This document shows positions 13,101 through 24,920 of a stretch of 64,000 bases of DNA, piece after piece. Where the stretch lies: assembly GCA_009617715.1 (NCBI GenBank), contig VTFK01000066.1, positions 248,001-312,000 on the forward strand, given 5' to 3'. The first letter of the stretch is position 1, and every line of letters begins with the position of its first letter. Source of the stretch: Plectrocnemia conspersa. Its lineage: Eukaryota > Arthropoda > Insecta > Trichoptera > Polycentropodidae. A program made the position numbers and the translations under genes. The notes below the pieces were generated by a model, which searched no databases, was not told the origin of the DNA, and saw only the letters and a program-made list of their open reading frames with translations.

Positions 13101-16100
13101 TTATAAAATTTCTAGCATATCTGTTGAAGTTTTCTCTAAAAATAATAGCAACACCATTTTTATTTTTATTTGCGTGCTCTAAATAATATAATGTATATCT
13201 ATTAGTCTTAGAATATTATGAAGCAGACCATCTTGATCCTTTAATAATTTAATTGTTAGTAAACACGACTTGCTTTGAAAATTTAATAAAAAGTCATTTT
13301 GCGAAATTGTTTTTGTTGTGAAGCAAGATTTTTCTAGATCTTTATTTTTCTGTTTATATCATAGGTTTGAAAAGAAAATGGATATGATGCATTAAAAAAA
13401 TAAGTTTTTCTGCATATCATATTGCTTTGATTTTTTTACCAGAAAGTTAGCCTTTTTTATGAAACACTCTTTCTTTGTCTATTGTTATTTTTAATTTAAA
13501 CAGTGATATTAAGAGATTCAGTAAGTCTTAAAAGTAATACATGTAAAAAAAAATTGTTATTAAAAAATTACTGGAAACGTGGGCCGCATAAAATAATGTT
13601 GTGGGTTTGACACACCACCTTTTCTTTATGTATGGTTTGATTTTTTTGTATATATTTTACATTTAGCAAATAATTAATATGTAACTAGAATTATATTATA
13701 ATATTAAATATAGACAATTCTAGAAAGTGTTCAATAATTCAGCTAAAGTATATATTATAAATATATAACATCTTTTAAATTTGCTTTTAAAATTAATAAC
13801 AACGTGCTTCATCGCACAAAAGTGATAACTGATTTAAGTGTACTACAGATTTTATGATCATATAGAAAACAGATGCAATAAGCCTCAAATGTCAATTGAG
13901 CTGTTTTTCTATGCACATGTATTAAAATAAATACATAAATTAAATTGCACGTCTTATGTAAAGTGGACATTTAATCCTCATATACTACTTAAAGCCTGCA
14001 AAGCGGTTAGCATTAAGACTGGTAAAATACGACTGCATTGTTTGGACGAAGTACACACACGTATTGTTGTCTTGATATTCTTTATACATTTTTGACTTAG
14101 TTTAATGATGCAATATATTTTTTAACTTTAAATAAAAGGCAACTGTAACATATTTTTGACTAATATATATACATATGTTAATATTTCTATCTGTCATGTT
14201 ATATTGGGAATAACTATTCAAATCGTGATTTTAATTGCAATTTAATACCTTCGCATGCAACGTTGCAGAATCCACCCTTGCGACCATTCTTGCAATATTT
14301 TCTGCTATTAATCTGAAATTTGCATCGTTGAACGTATATATTTTTATTTTAAAAATATAATGGCATGCAAAATGTCAACTGACCTGAAAAATTCCATAAT
14401 TGAAACTGCCGTTCGATTTCGAAGTTACAAGAGACGTGTTCTTTTTGCTTTCCTGCTCAGCCAGGCATACCCCTAAAATAAAATAAAAACAGAAATGTAT
14501 TAAAACTTATTTAGATAATTTGAGTAGAGCTACTTAATACACTTATTTAGAAAATTTATGTAGAGCTACTTATTACACAATTAATTTAATTTTTAATATT
14601 TATATTTGTATTTTATAAAAATTGTTATATATAATACTAATTTTAACAGACAGTATGTTATTGTATATAACATAAATAAAAAAATATTTGTTGAAAAATA
14701 TGGTAATATAAACATAAAAATTAGCTTAGCAGAGCCAAAAATAATACATGATATTTTAACTAATACAAATAAATATGTATTATTTCACTCGCGATTATAT
14801 TAATGTATTTCACATAAGTCTGATTATTGATAATAATATTTTTATAATATTGAATATAGGGAAATATCAATACAATAAATTAATGTAAAAATAATTATGT
14901 AATTGTGAAATATTATTTACTAAGTAATATGTTAAGAGCAAGAGGTTCAAGGTCTTAACAATCATAAATAACAAATCACATGCGTGTGATCATAATCTGT
15001 TCTTATTAATAATAATATTGAATAATAATTAAAATTGTATAATATAAATATATGTATAATGAATTTTGAAGTTTTAAATTATTAGCCACTAAGATTAATG
15101 TTAAGGCCAAGTTGTAAGGATTTTTGTTAAGACTAAGAAAATCTAAATTATCAGAACATAATCTGATTATTGCATATATTTATTAAATAATAATAAGATA
15201 TGTATAATAATATATGCAACTATCTAAAATGTCAGGACCATTTTTTAAGTACGATTGATAAGATCAATAAAATCAAGTTTACGGTCAGAATCTGTTCTTG
15301 TTAAAAATAATATTGAATAATAATAAAAATGTATTTTTAAAACATTTACAACTAAGTTAAATGCTAAAATCGAGTTATAAGAATGATGATTAAGATCAAA
15401 AAATCATCTGTACTACCAACATGCACGTAGTCAGAATCGACGCTATTATTTTTCGACTGCTTGATAAATATTTTAATGACACTTTTAACTTTGGTTTGGC
15501 TACACTCAAAAACTCATTTAGTTAGTACAACATAAATATTTAAATAATACTTTAATTTATATTATATATATATAATAAATATTTTATTTATTTAATATAT
15601 AATATAATATATAAAGCTTAATATAAAAAACATAAAAATAAACAATGCAAAAATTACATTTTTTGGCTTGCGTTTTATTATTAATATTATTATTAAAATA
15701 ACAGTAATTTGAATAAGTTAATTTGATAATTGAGTATTAGTAATGAACAATTTAAATATATAATTTTTTGATGACTTAGTTGCAGAAATAAGTAGCTGTT
15801 TTATATTTTAAATTATGTATATTGCAAAAATAGATAGTCTATTTGCTTCTTTAAATGTTTGTCTAAAAAAGTATGATAGGCTTATATGCTTTGAGTTAAT
15901 GCCTATTTATGTTAAATTAAAGATATTTTTAAATCAAATATAATAAAATTAGCCGTCAAAGTAATACATATATTTAAAAGTTTAAGGTTAAGATAGTATA
16001 CAATTTTTTATTTGCTGTTTCGTAACAAGCCACAAATGAGATAAGCAAAATAAATACGATTGCAATAAAATACTTGTACCTATATGATTCTTCATAACAA

Positions 16101-16322
16101 GCAATATTTATGTGTTCTTGAATGTACTTTGAACTATTATTAATATTAATAAATAAAAGTAAAATTCTTACAATTGCTCAGAAAGGTTCTTTCGTACTGA
16201 TGTTTCAACAGCTCTTTGGTAAGTTGACATCTTGTGAAGATTCTACACTCAATAATTTGGTACAGGCACGAGGTTAAAACTAAGGTCATTAAGACCTTTC
16301 TGTTACTTTTTATTATCGACAT
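10141..16322 (-). CDS. C-type lysozyme-like protein 2 (GH22 fold, catalytic Asp replaced by Asn), 4 exons
   Basis: Coding exons on the minus strand: 16322-16172, 14472-14384, 14312-14249 and 10361-10141. Lengths of exons 2 and 3 (89 and 64 nt) and all phases equal those of the neighbouring gene. The product is 174 residues. A signal peptide (core VLMTLVLTSCLY, residues 10-21) is followed by RIFTRCQLTKELL (helix A), NWVCLAEQES (Glu58 at the catalytic-Glu position), GSFNYGIFQINSRKYC, GGFCNVAC, LIDDDITDDCECARKIF and LPDIEKC. In active lysozymes the residue before YG is the catalytic Asp; here it is Asn75 (codon AAT). All eight family cysteines are present, plus one extra in DDCEC. A 30-residue basic tail follows the last cysteine. 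It is probably a secreted lysozyme-like protein with weak or no muramidase activity (inference). The start is the first Met upstream of the hydrophobic core. Confidence 0.9.
10395..10640. other. GC-richer patch in intron 3 of lysozyme-like gene 2
   Basis: Non-coding in the gene's frame, with no splice structure. Contains AGCATGTTAGTATGCAAGCG and CGTCGTCG-type sequence. It may be a decayed transposon promoter or an intronic regulatory element. Confidence 0.3.
11530..13622 (-). mobile_element. possible hAT-like element remnant bracketing the LINE fragment
   Basis: Sequence near 13575-13620 reads on the minus strand GTGTGTCAAACCCACAACA then ATGCGGCCCAC. Near 11550-11600 the minus strand reads TGGCCCTTGGCATA then GATGCGGCCCA. 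Both resemble the terminal regions of hAT-type elements. No transposase was recognised and the terminal repeats are not clean, so this is tentative. Confidence 0.25.
12160..13330 (-). mobile_element. decayed RTE/CFDP2-like LINE fragment (endonuclease domain)
   Basis: On the minus strand, with frameshifts and stops, peptides match the craniofacial-development-protein-2-like LINE endonuclease in order: NGVAIIFRENFNRYARNFI (near 13170), then after a frameshift LMGGPININ and LIQIYA (near 13050), then NKRGA and RLKNSTRSAKTFTGTDA (12725-12785), followed by a lysine-rich stretch like the linker towards the RT domain. The catalytic GDFN motif is not recognisable. The copy is non-functional and sits inside intron 3 of lysozyme-like gene 2, transcribed in the same direction. 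Confidence 0.6.
14935..15420. repeat. degenerate direct repeats in intron 1 of lysozyme-like gene 2
   Basis: Blocks resembling AATCTGTTCTT.TTAA followed by AATAATATTGAATAATAAT recur near 14993 and 15290, with a related AATCTGATTATTG block near 15160. Accompanying TTAAG..AAG..GTTATAAG-type sequence also recurs. Spacing is about 130-170 bp and the copies are diverged. Confidence 0.45.
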
Positions 16323-16743
16323 TGTTCTTGGTTGACGGCAGATTTGACGAGTGAATATTTTAAAAATAGTTCTAAACGTCCAACTGCGTCATAGATGTAG
16401 CGTGGACTAAACTGTGACTTGCACTGCGACGAGGCCAAACATAACATTATCAAGATCATAATTATTGTTTTTCAATTACGCTTATCAACTGTGAAAAATA
16501 GCATGATAACTTTAAATATAAAATATGTTTTACAAATTATGCCTAATGTAATTTTAATAATTTAAAAATTATACATTTTATAAATATGTTTTTTTATAAA
16601 ATTATACATTATATAAAATAAAAAAAAATGTTTATAAATTATGTTTGCTGCTCTGCTTAATGGATGTTCTACTGAATTGTCGTTTATTCCAAGTCGGAAG
16701 CGAAGTGGTAGTTTTGAAGTGTTTCAGTGCAGCAGTGTTCTGG

Positions 16744-16753
16744 CTTATATATA
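16744..16753 (-). promoter_or_regulatory. TATA box candidate for lysozyme-like gene 2
   Basis: The minus strand reads TATATATAAG, followed ~25-30 nt later by CTGCACTGAAACAC, a plausible initiator. It lies ~420 nt upstream of the ATG at 16322, implying a long leader or a 5' UTR intron. An 11-bp direct repeat (CTGCTTAATGG on plus) occurs at 16653 and 16797. A rel/kappaB-like GGGGAAAATG (minus) is at 16931-16922. A nearer promoter cannot be excluded. Confidence 0.4.
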
Positions 16754-17239
16754 CTTAAAAAAATATTGGACGCGCAATTGGAAAGGTTTCAGTCGTCTGC
16801 TTAATGGTAATACATTGAGAAGGAACCAGACTTTGATAGTAAGAAACTACAAAATCAATTGTTGCCGTATTTTTTTAATCAAAAATAAAACCTATCGTTG
16901 ATTAGATGAAAAAAAAGATATCATTTTCCCCTTGAACCATCCAGATTACTCAAAAAAGAAAAAAAAATAGAAGGTCAGTTTAATATTTTTTATCTTTATA
17001 AATTGAACTTTAACTAATATTTCTTACATTGATTTTTATTTTTAATAATCGTTATTTGGACCCTAAACTTGCATTCAGTGAAGCTTACCTTGAACCGACA
17101 CATAAAAAAACAACATTTATTACTGTACAAATTAGCTGTTGATATTTACAGCAAAGATTTATTAAAACATACTATTTCTAGCACATTTAATTTTTTAATT
17201 TCAATTAAATCTATAATAAATATAATTTAATTATCCGGT

Positions 17240-17720
17240 TTATGAAATTTCACTTAACCCAAGATTTCGCCCGAATTCGACAAAAATCACCCGACAACGA
17301 GATAAAAAGTTGTATCATTTCAATATACAAACTTTAAACTCGGCGTTTAGCCACTTTTGAATTAATCTAAATTAGCTTTTTGGAAAAGTTTCGCAAAGCG
17401 ATTATGTAGCCGAAGATAAATTTCGCGAATCAACGCAAAGAGCCCCGACCCCAAATCTTATCAGCGATCCGAGTTAAAACAATTCCCTCAAAACAACCAA
17501 TGAAATGAATGTCTCGCCAAATAATTTTATTAGTTCCGCATCAACAATTTTTTTATTTTAAATTAAAAAATATTTTTAGAATCAGAATTATGACGCTTGT
17601 CTCATGAACCGGCGCGATTATGAGTGGGTTTTTCTGTACGATTCGTGTATTCACACGTTCGATTATGGTAACGGGTGCCATTGTTAAGTGTCATATGTAT
17701 ATTATATGAATATTAATGAA
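17240..17720. other. GC-richer non-coding island upstream of lysozyme-like gene 2
   Basis: Sequence with reduced A/T runs (CCCGAATTCGAC, GAGCCCCGACCCC, ACCGGCGCGATTATG) and stops in all frames. It could be regulatory; no defined motif cluster was identified. Confidence 0.3.
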
Positions 17721-18647
17721 GTCGCACATTTGGCTGCAAAAAAATGTAACAAAGGCCATTGGAATATTGCGTACTTATAAACCAAATAAATATTGCTAGA
17801 TTCGAAACATTATATTCTACTTTAGCAGTGAGTGAGTTTAATTATGATGAATTCCATGCCTTCCTAAATTCTTGGATATTGCTCATATAAACTGACAGCT
17901 ACACGAGAGGCAGCTTATCTTCATGTCAAAAGTGTAACTGGTGTCTTAGTTAAATATAAAGCGCATTTTTACTTGAATTAATAATTTTATCATGGGTTTT
18001 AAACCTAAATATGCATAATTTATTTTTTAGTCCTATATATATATATACATATAATATGTAATAATAAATGATAATTGTTAGCTGTAATATATTTTCTATT
18101 GACTGGTTTTATTAATACACTCTCTATTTGATCAGTAACTCAATAATTGTCTGATTTATAATACTTATAATTATTTTCCCACTTAAAAATAAATAATCCA
18201 ATTTATTCATGAGGTTTTTATCTGGCGATTCTGCCAGTTTTACACTTCCGTGGCCATAATGGACGAATTTTTATTTAACAATGCCCCCCAGTGAAAAATT
18301 GGCTCGGCGTAATGATGACACCGCAAATTACAACTCTCTGACAAAAAGTAAACAATGCTACAAAACTCTTTTTGTGCAGATCATTTTTCATGTGCATATT
18401 TAGCTTTAACTGCTGCAAACAACTGTCAAACTGTCATACGTTTTATTACATTTAAACCTAATTTTTAATGAAACTTATTTTTTGAGGTTCATAGCTTATG
18501 CTTATTTTAATAATAGCTTAACGAAACAGATATTTAAATATAAATTATTATGTGTTGTGAAATTTATGATAAATATATATCGTTTTGCAGCGGTTGCTGT
18601 ATTTTTAATTATTAGCGCATATTTAAAAATATTAATTCAAGTATGTT

Positions 18648-18712
18648 GCCGTGATTGGAGCACGCGGCCTCTGGGTTATTAGTCTAGACCTTACGTTCGA
18701 CACCCTTCTGAT
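18648..18712 (+). repeat. tRNA-like (box A/box B) SINE-head candidate
   Basis: TGATTGGAGCACGCGGCC resembles a degenerate A box, and CGTTCGACACC (18693-18703) resembles the B-box consensus GGTTCGANNCC. No acceptor stem closes. It looks like a tRNA-derived SINE head or a tRNA relic. Confidence 0.3.
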
Positions 18713-19544
18713 CCTATAAATCAAAACTCCCAATTTACAGATAATATGTTTGACTAAATTATATAATATAAATAATTTATTTAGTAAAAATTATCAATAT
18801 TCTCTGTAGATTATTACGTTTTAGTGTATTTGTCGTTATTATTATATATTTTTTGCCTGTGTATTTCTTAATAAAAACTTGATAAATCAGTTTGGATAAT
18901 ATTTATATTAAATAAGTGAAACTTTTATATGACATTCTCTATAAGCTAAAGTAGTTGTTGATTTCATGATTTTTATTACATAGTTTGATTAATTACACGT
19001 CATTATACATTATATTTTTTTTGACTAATGAAATACATTTTAAAGCAAATGATATTATAAATAAACTTTTTTTGGCTTAGTACATTTGTTCCTAAGGTAG
19101 TGAATAATGCCCTGTCCTATCCTGTCCTGTGATAAATTTAATCATAGTCGATAATTTGGTGTTACATTTATATTATGTGACACTTTATCTTATGTCATAA
19201 TATTTAAAATAAATAATGTTTAAACAAAATGTTCACAAAAGGTTTGTTGCTAAAAGTAAACTAACAAATTTTATTTTTTTAAATAGTTTTACGATTATTT
19301 TTAAATTTAATTAAATTTAAAATGGTAATATATCTTTTCATATAATTTCATATTGCCAGAATGATTTATTCATTTTATGGTAACTAAGCTCTGAAAATAT
19401 TTTTGATAAAGATAAAATAACATCTTAGCACACGAATTCATAAATGAAACATTTTCTGTTTAATTTTCTATCATCTAACAGATTTATGTAAGCGATATAA
19501 ATTATAAAGAATTACATATGTATCGCCTTGAGAATAAAAAACGC

Positions 19545-19935
19545 ATCAAGCCTTATCGGCCAACAGCAATTTATTTTAAAGGAAATCGCCATCCTTCTAT
19601 ATTTGGTCCTCCCATCGAAAAGAGGCGGAATATAAAATCCATATAATATAAATACTGGAACTCAGACATCGTGTCTGAGGACTTCCCATCAGACATTTCT
19701 TCTGAGGACTTTCCCTTCCACACTTCGTCTGACATATACTTGAACATCCACATCAGAGTTCAAGGCACTCGAACTTCAACCTCCGACTTAGAAAAGGCCG
19801 ATTCTAATTCGGACTAGCAAAGATCGCAGGAACCGCTGTTTCTCTCTTCTCATCCACTGATCCAGAGCGACCTATTCTTGAGCAGCCTGCAGCCCATGGA
19901 CGCACCCACGGACAACCCGACTTAACTGTTGCGAA
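19545..19935 (-). repeat. solo-LTR-like dispersed repeat
   Basis: A GC-richer block on the minus strand begins AGTTAAGTCGGGTTGTCCG and contains a short tandem repeat (GAAGTCCTCAGA-type units, 19670-19735). It then has a TATA-like tract and ends near TTTAAAATAAATTGCTGTTG with an embedded polyA signal. The distal half is homologous to window bases 1-215. Promoter-like plus polyA-like order suggests an LTR; no internal retroelement coding lies next to it. Confidence 0.5.
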
Positions 19936-19939
19936 ACAA

Positions 19940-21140
19940 GGAATTTATATTTATCTTAATCGAATACAGATTCCATACTCTATAACAAGGACAAAAATGT
20001 ATAATATGGTTCGATCTTGATTATGAACATAACAATAATTTATTAAATATTTTTTTATTCAAAATTGTGTTTGAGAACCACAGTGTTAGCACTGTTTGTT
20101 TCGACTAAAGCTTCATCAGGACGTGCGCCGTACATTTTAAAGCCAAGCGAACCATTTATCAAAAGTGACGCAAAAATAAACTGAAATCCGTTCACACGGC
20201 GCCAATTGTTTCGGTATAACCAGAAATTTTCGTTGTTTTTAGTTTTTTAATATTTTTTTAGGCAAATACGCCATTTACAACGATACCATATTGTTATGTT
20301 GCTTGGTAAATCAACAGGATTTTAAAATTATACTTTTTTAAAACAATTTATTTTAATTTACTTTTCAAATAGTCGATTTTTAAATGAATATGATAAATTT
20401 TCTGTTTTCACTTTGTATATTGATATTTTTATTTTAAAATTTAAACAAGCTTTTTCAAGGAGCACTTGAATATGACCTACATGCTCCTATAACGTTTATT
20501 GATGTAGAGATAGTTAATTACATGGTCACTAACCTCCTCTTAATTTAATTAAGAAAAATACCTATTTTATTAATAATATAAAATTAGACAATTTTTTGAC
20601 ATATAATTTTTTCATCATTTTGTGAATAAGTTGCAGAATCTTCTTTTAACTATTTCTGTACATCTTTGCTGGTTTATTAGAAATAACTGGTGATTTAATA
20701 TTTTCCAGATGTTTTACTGCTTTATTTTCCTTGTTTAGAGACGATTTTTTTAAAATTTAAATGAACTGGTTATGTCTCTACAAAGTTGTCATTTTCAGAT
20801 TCTAAAACTTCATCATTTAAAATTACTCAGATACTCCTTTCTAATCCTAAAAGTACAAAAAATGTTTTTAGATAACTTTTTATAATGACTTTTGGTATAT
20901 TTCATTTTTGTGTTTCATCACCGTTCTTTTAGCAGCGTTGGGATACTCACTAAGTTATTCTTTCTCTTAAAATGGAATGTCGCTAAGCATTTTTTCAAGC
21001 TACTGAAGCGTGCTGTTGACAATAAAACTCTTCCTTGAGGAATTCTATTTTTGAGGTCCGAGAAGTCTTTTTCTATTTGATGCCTGAGCTGAATGGCTTA
21101 CGGTTATTGCTATCCAGCTTCTAAACGCGCTAAGTATTAA
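19940..21140. other. intergenic sequence, no gene recognised
   Basis: AT-rich. Patches at 20070-20220 (CACAGTGTTAGCACTGTTTG, GGCGCCAATTG) and 20930-21120 are less AT-rich and may be old repeats. On the minus strand a short run (LKNRIPQGRV near 21050) faintly recalls LINE RT, but too little supports it. Confidence 0.4.
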
Positions 21141-21149
21141 TTATATTCT

Positions 21150-21960
21150 TGGCAATCAGGTGCTGTTAATTGCTGTATCGCCAGAGGAATGTGCTCTTGT
21201 TTCCGCCATTTCAGTGTTGCTAGCATTCGCTTGTGGCCAAATAAATCAACCCCCACAGCTAATATTTGTGTTCATACAGTTTTTTAATAAAGTGATATTA
21301 TATTTTTGTTATCTTTCATCAAATAAAATTAATAAAATAGCACAAACAACCCTTGTTTGTGTAGCGAGCGAGTTAAAAACACGATCCCGTCGGGTTAATT
21401 CGTCTCAGCGTTAACTAGCCGCCTTTGACGGGGCCGTTATAATTTACAACTCGCCCTTTTGATCGAAAACTAATTCAGTTTCGAGCCATTGCCCGATATT
21501 AACTTTTCGAATTTTCCGCCGTAATAAAATTTCCGGGCAATAAAACTTTAACACCAAACCGAACGAACCCCACCCGCATTCTCCGTTAACCCCTTCACGA
21601 CCGTCGTTTCTCTTTGGAGCACAATGGAAAATGCACCGGGAGGAGCACGTACGTAGGTACCCCTCGATGCCACGATTGGGATCTGTTTGTATTGCATTCA
21701 AATTAGATCCAATTTGCCGCAAGACTATAATGCAATTAGATTGGCCGACAATGCGGCATAGTGCAATCTCAGAAGCTAAAGTATTCAACGCCTACATTGT
21801 TAGGTTCGTCGCCATAATTTATATAACCGCATGTGTATAGTACAATTGGCCCAGTCCCATAAATGCTTCGGGTTCCACAAAACTTGTAATTGAATATTGG
21901 GATCTCGTGGGATTTTAAATTAAGCATACTTTGCACTACCTCCCTATTGTTTTCCAATAA
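21150..21960. other. GC-richer non-coding island (putative regulatory)
   Basis: A long island low in A/T runs, with overlapping short open frames on both strands. This is the pattern expected from composition, not coding. It contains repeated ATTAGAT/CAATTAGATTGG-type homeodomain-like cores. No splice-linked exon structure or domain is seen. Confidence 0.35.
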
Positions 21961-22133
21961 AACTGTACCATAAAATCAACACGTAAAAGCAAAACATGAA
22001 AAAATAAAATAAAAGGAGTACGACAAGGCAATGTCATATCGCCGTTTTAATTTATTATCGTTTCAGAAATTAAAAAAAATATTAGGTTTATTAAAGCCAC
22101 TGGTTACAATCTTCTTTATAAATTCAGTTAAAT

Positions 22134-22162
22134 TTTCAATACCGGTATTACCGGTATTGAAA
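22134..22162. repeat. 29-bp near-perfect palindrome with two ACCGGT cores
   Basis: Arms TTTCAATACCGGTA and TACCGGTATTGAAA are separated by one T. It may equally be read as a tandem duplication of ACCGGTATT. It lies at the edge of a decayed LINE. ACCGGT is the core of Grainyhead-type sites, but function is unsupported. Confidence 0.6.
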
Positions 22163-22209
22163 TTAGCGAATTTCAGTTGTCCCGTTAGATACTTTTATAT
22201 CATTTTTCG

Positions 22210-22705
22210 GTTTGATAATAACAACTGATAATAATACTGGTATGGAGTTTTTAAGGTTGGTTTAAAACATATTATTATGGCTTCATTTTGGATAATTTTA
22301 AGTTTATTAAAATAAATTGGGACAAGCATTAGTTATAACAGTTAATGCACAAATATTTTAATTCTTATAATTAACGCGCTTTTTGTTTTAAATATTGCTT
22401 TTAAACCGCAATGGCGCAAAGCGATTTTGACCGAAGCTCAGTTATATGTTTGTTGAATTTAAGTCTGGAAGTGTATACCTAGGTATTTAACGCTTGTTCT
22501 CCATTTAATGTTATGCCCTTGTTCACACTTAATGGGCGAAGGCAAGGGTTGCCTACGTTTTGTAAACAATCTAGCGTCTGTTTTGTTTTGATTAATTTTA
22601 TTTATCCTTTTCATAAGTTTTCAAGGTTTTTTTTATAGTTCAACTAAAATAGGTTTAGAACCATGAGAACTGGTGATTACAGTGTCGTCGGCATACATTG
22701 ATCAA
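22210..22705 (-). mobile_element. decayed Jockey-like LINE reverse transcriptase fragment
   Basis: On the minus strand, starting near 22701, the peptide MYADDTVITSSHGSKP carries the RT catalytic YADD motif. Downstream pieces with frameshifts and stops are LTLNGE/KYLGI-like sequence, a segment like HITELRSKSLCAIAVK, and KLKIIQNEAI. This order is typical of Jockey/I-type LINE RT C-terminal halves. Multiple stops make it non-functional. A related copy lies at 29445-29740. Confidence 0.6.
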
Positions 22706-23732
22706 AAGAGTATCAAAAGACTTTTTATTTAACTAGTAATAACATCCTAGAACTATTTTTTATTAAAATTATCGGATATGAGTATTGTCAGATTTTTAAA
22801 AAATTGTTTTAATTTTATTAATCCCAATAATATTATTTTTTCAAATAATTTGCTAAGCGTTGGCAGAAAACTAAACATGTTATTTTTCTAATTGTATTCA
22901 TTTTTTATCAAAGATTTTGTCACCATTTTGTTGAAAGATTAGATTCATCATATTTTTTTATTAACCATCTTTAAATAATAATGCATAATAGATAATATAA
23001 AAATAAGGTAAAAGGTTTATTATGATATAAAAAATTGTATAGGCAGTGAGACGACAAACAATGAGAAGTGTAATTTGCTGTGACGGACCGTAAACTTTTA
23101 AGATCTATAAAAAGTGAAACAAATGTTTTACGTTTCGCCATTACAATGCTTAAATGTTTTGTAAAATGAAATTGAGGGATTTATTTTAATGAACTTTATT
23201 CAACGTTGTTATTTTATAATACAAATATAAATTATATAAATAGATTAGGCTCATTATCATTTCATTTGAGCCAAATATGTAACTATTTTTATTTAATTAT
23301 TTACTATTACAGTTACCTAATATTCTGCGCTTCAAACAATTAGTTGCAATAAATTCAGAAATACGTAGTTAGTAAATATAAAATGTTTAATTTATTTTTT
23401 CCATATAAAAGTCAGCGACTCACAGGTGTTTTGTTGATTATTTTTTTAAAACAAGTTTACGAATTATTTTATATATATTTTTATTAAATTATCAAAGATT
23501 ATTGTACTAGCTTTATTTATCAGTAAACCAAGTATTTTATATTTATTTTAGGAAAAGATACGGACCCGTGAAAAGAAATAAAAAGTAACTTACTAAAAAA
23601 GTCGCTGAAGTGTTAAAGTGTTTAATTTCTAATTATTTTTACTAAGCAAATAGTACCCGCTTGTTCCTCCCTTATTATACAGTACACTTTATATTATAGA
23701 AACATCCGTACAAATACAAATTGTATAAACAC

Positions 23733-23810
23733 GAATCGCACTGACAATGTGATTAAATTAAAATAACAAACATTTGCTTTGATGCAAATCACATTGTATA
23801 ATTGCGATTT
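23733..23810. repeat. imperfect inverted repeat (hairpin)
   Basis: GAATCGCACTGACAATGTGATT is the near-complement of AATCACATTGTATAATTGCGATT, with a ~32-nt loop. It may be a small MITE relic. Confidence 0.5.
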
Positions 23811-24269
23811 CGCTATAAATAATTTAACTACTATCCGCGAATAGCGTGAAACCAGAGATGTATATTTTCTGTTTAAAATAAATTGGTTTTATATGCAAAT
23901 TTAAAATAAAATGTGTCCAAACTGTTTAAGTAATATCTTATTATTTAATAAGAAACAGATTTATAAAAAAAATCGTTAAAATAGTAAATAAAATAATGTA
24001 TTGCTCCATAACTAAGAAATATTTATATTTATCAGAAAATGCATACCTAATAGGCTGTATATAAAATATATAAAAAATCTTCACATGATCGTGTTATTAT
24101 GCCTAAAAATATTTTACCATTAAATTCTGGCAAGGGGGCAAAAATAATGGTCGCCAAATATTTATGTGGCATCATCACGAGCAACGTCACATGTATTATA
24201 TTATGTGTGCGCTTTTCGGGAATATAATATTTTACACTAATTGAATCCAGGCGATAAATCCATTGCACA

Positions 24270-24920
24270 GTTTCCTTTCTGGAGTAAAGAGAGAGAGATC
24301 CGCCGCTGCGATATTATTCTGATTTTGACCGATTTATGTGATTCATTCGACATTATACGATCTTCGGATTTCTGGCGGACTCATCAAATATTTATGAAAT
24401 GAAATATGTCGAATACGGCGGCAAACAATGGCGCTTTTAAAAGTCGATCATAATAAATTATTCGGAATCATGCGGATCCGCGGCGAGAAAATGTGCGTAT
24501 TCTCAAGATGGGATAGCGAGATTTTGGAGATTTGTGGATCAAGAAGGAGAAGCTACTTTTATACGTATCTTTTATCGTGTTAAATATAAGGATTGCTGCG
24601 ATTAGAAAGTGTATATATTTCTGTTGAATTTTTTTTATAAATTCAATGATCGATTAATTATGATACATAATAATAATAAAAATGGGTATGTTTGAACCTA
24701 AAATCATAGAAAGAACAGTCAAAATTACAATTCATTGAATTCATCCTATTATAGCATTACTCAACCACATACGTTGCGGATTTGGATTCGCGATCATTAT
24801 CGCTAATGTTACTTTTCGCTAATTGCACCAGCATACTCGTCAACCATAAAATTGGGTTCGACGGTTCGGTTCAGCATAAACACAGCGATGGCAAACCTTT
24901 GACCCTTCTGGCGATTTTGA
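24270..24920. other. GC-richer non-coding patches
   Basis: Two patches (24270-24560 and 24770-24920) contain a GAGA-repeat (AGAGAGAGAG near 24288) and CGGCGGC-type sequence but no open exon. A GAGA run plus GC-rich sequence is compatible with a regulatory element. Confidence 0.3.

Noticed and set aside
19571..19753. 60-codon minus-strand frame with Ser-Asp-Glu repeats
   Set aside because: It falls within an LTR-like repeat whose other copy (bases 1-215) does not keep the frame; the apparent peptide repeat reflects a short DNA tandem repeat.
20930..21070. Additional LINE RT fragment on the minus strand
   Set aside because: Only a short PQG-like run is seen; surrounding translation does not follow RT motif order.
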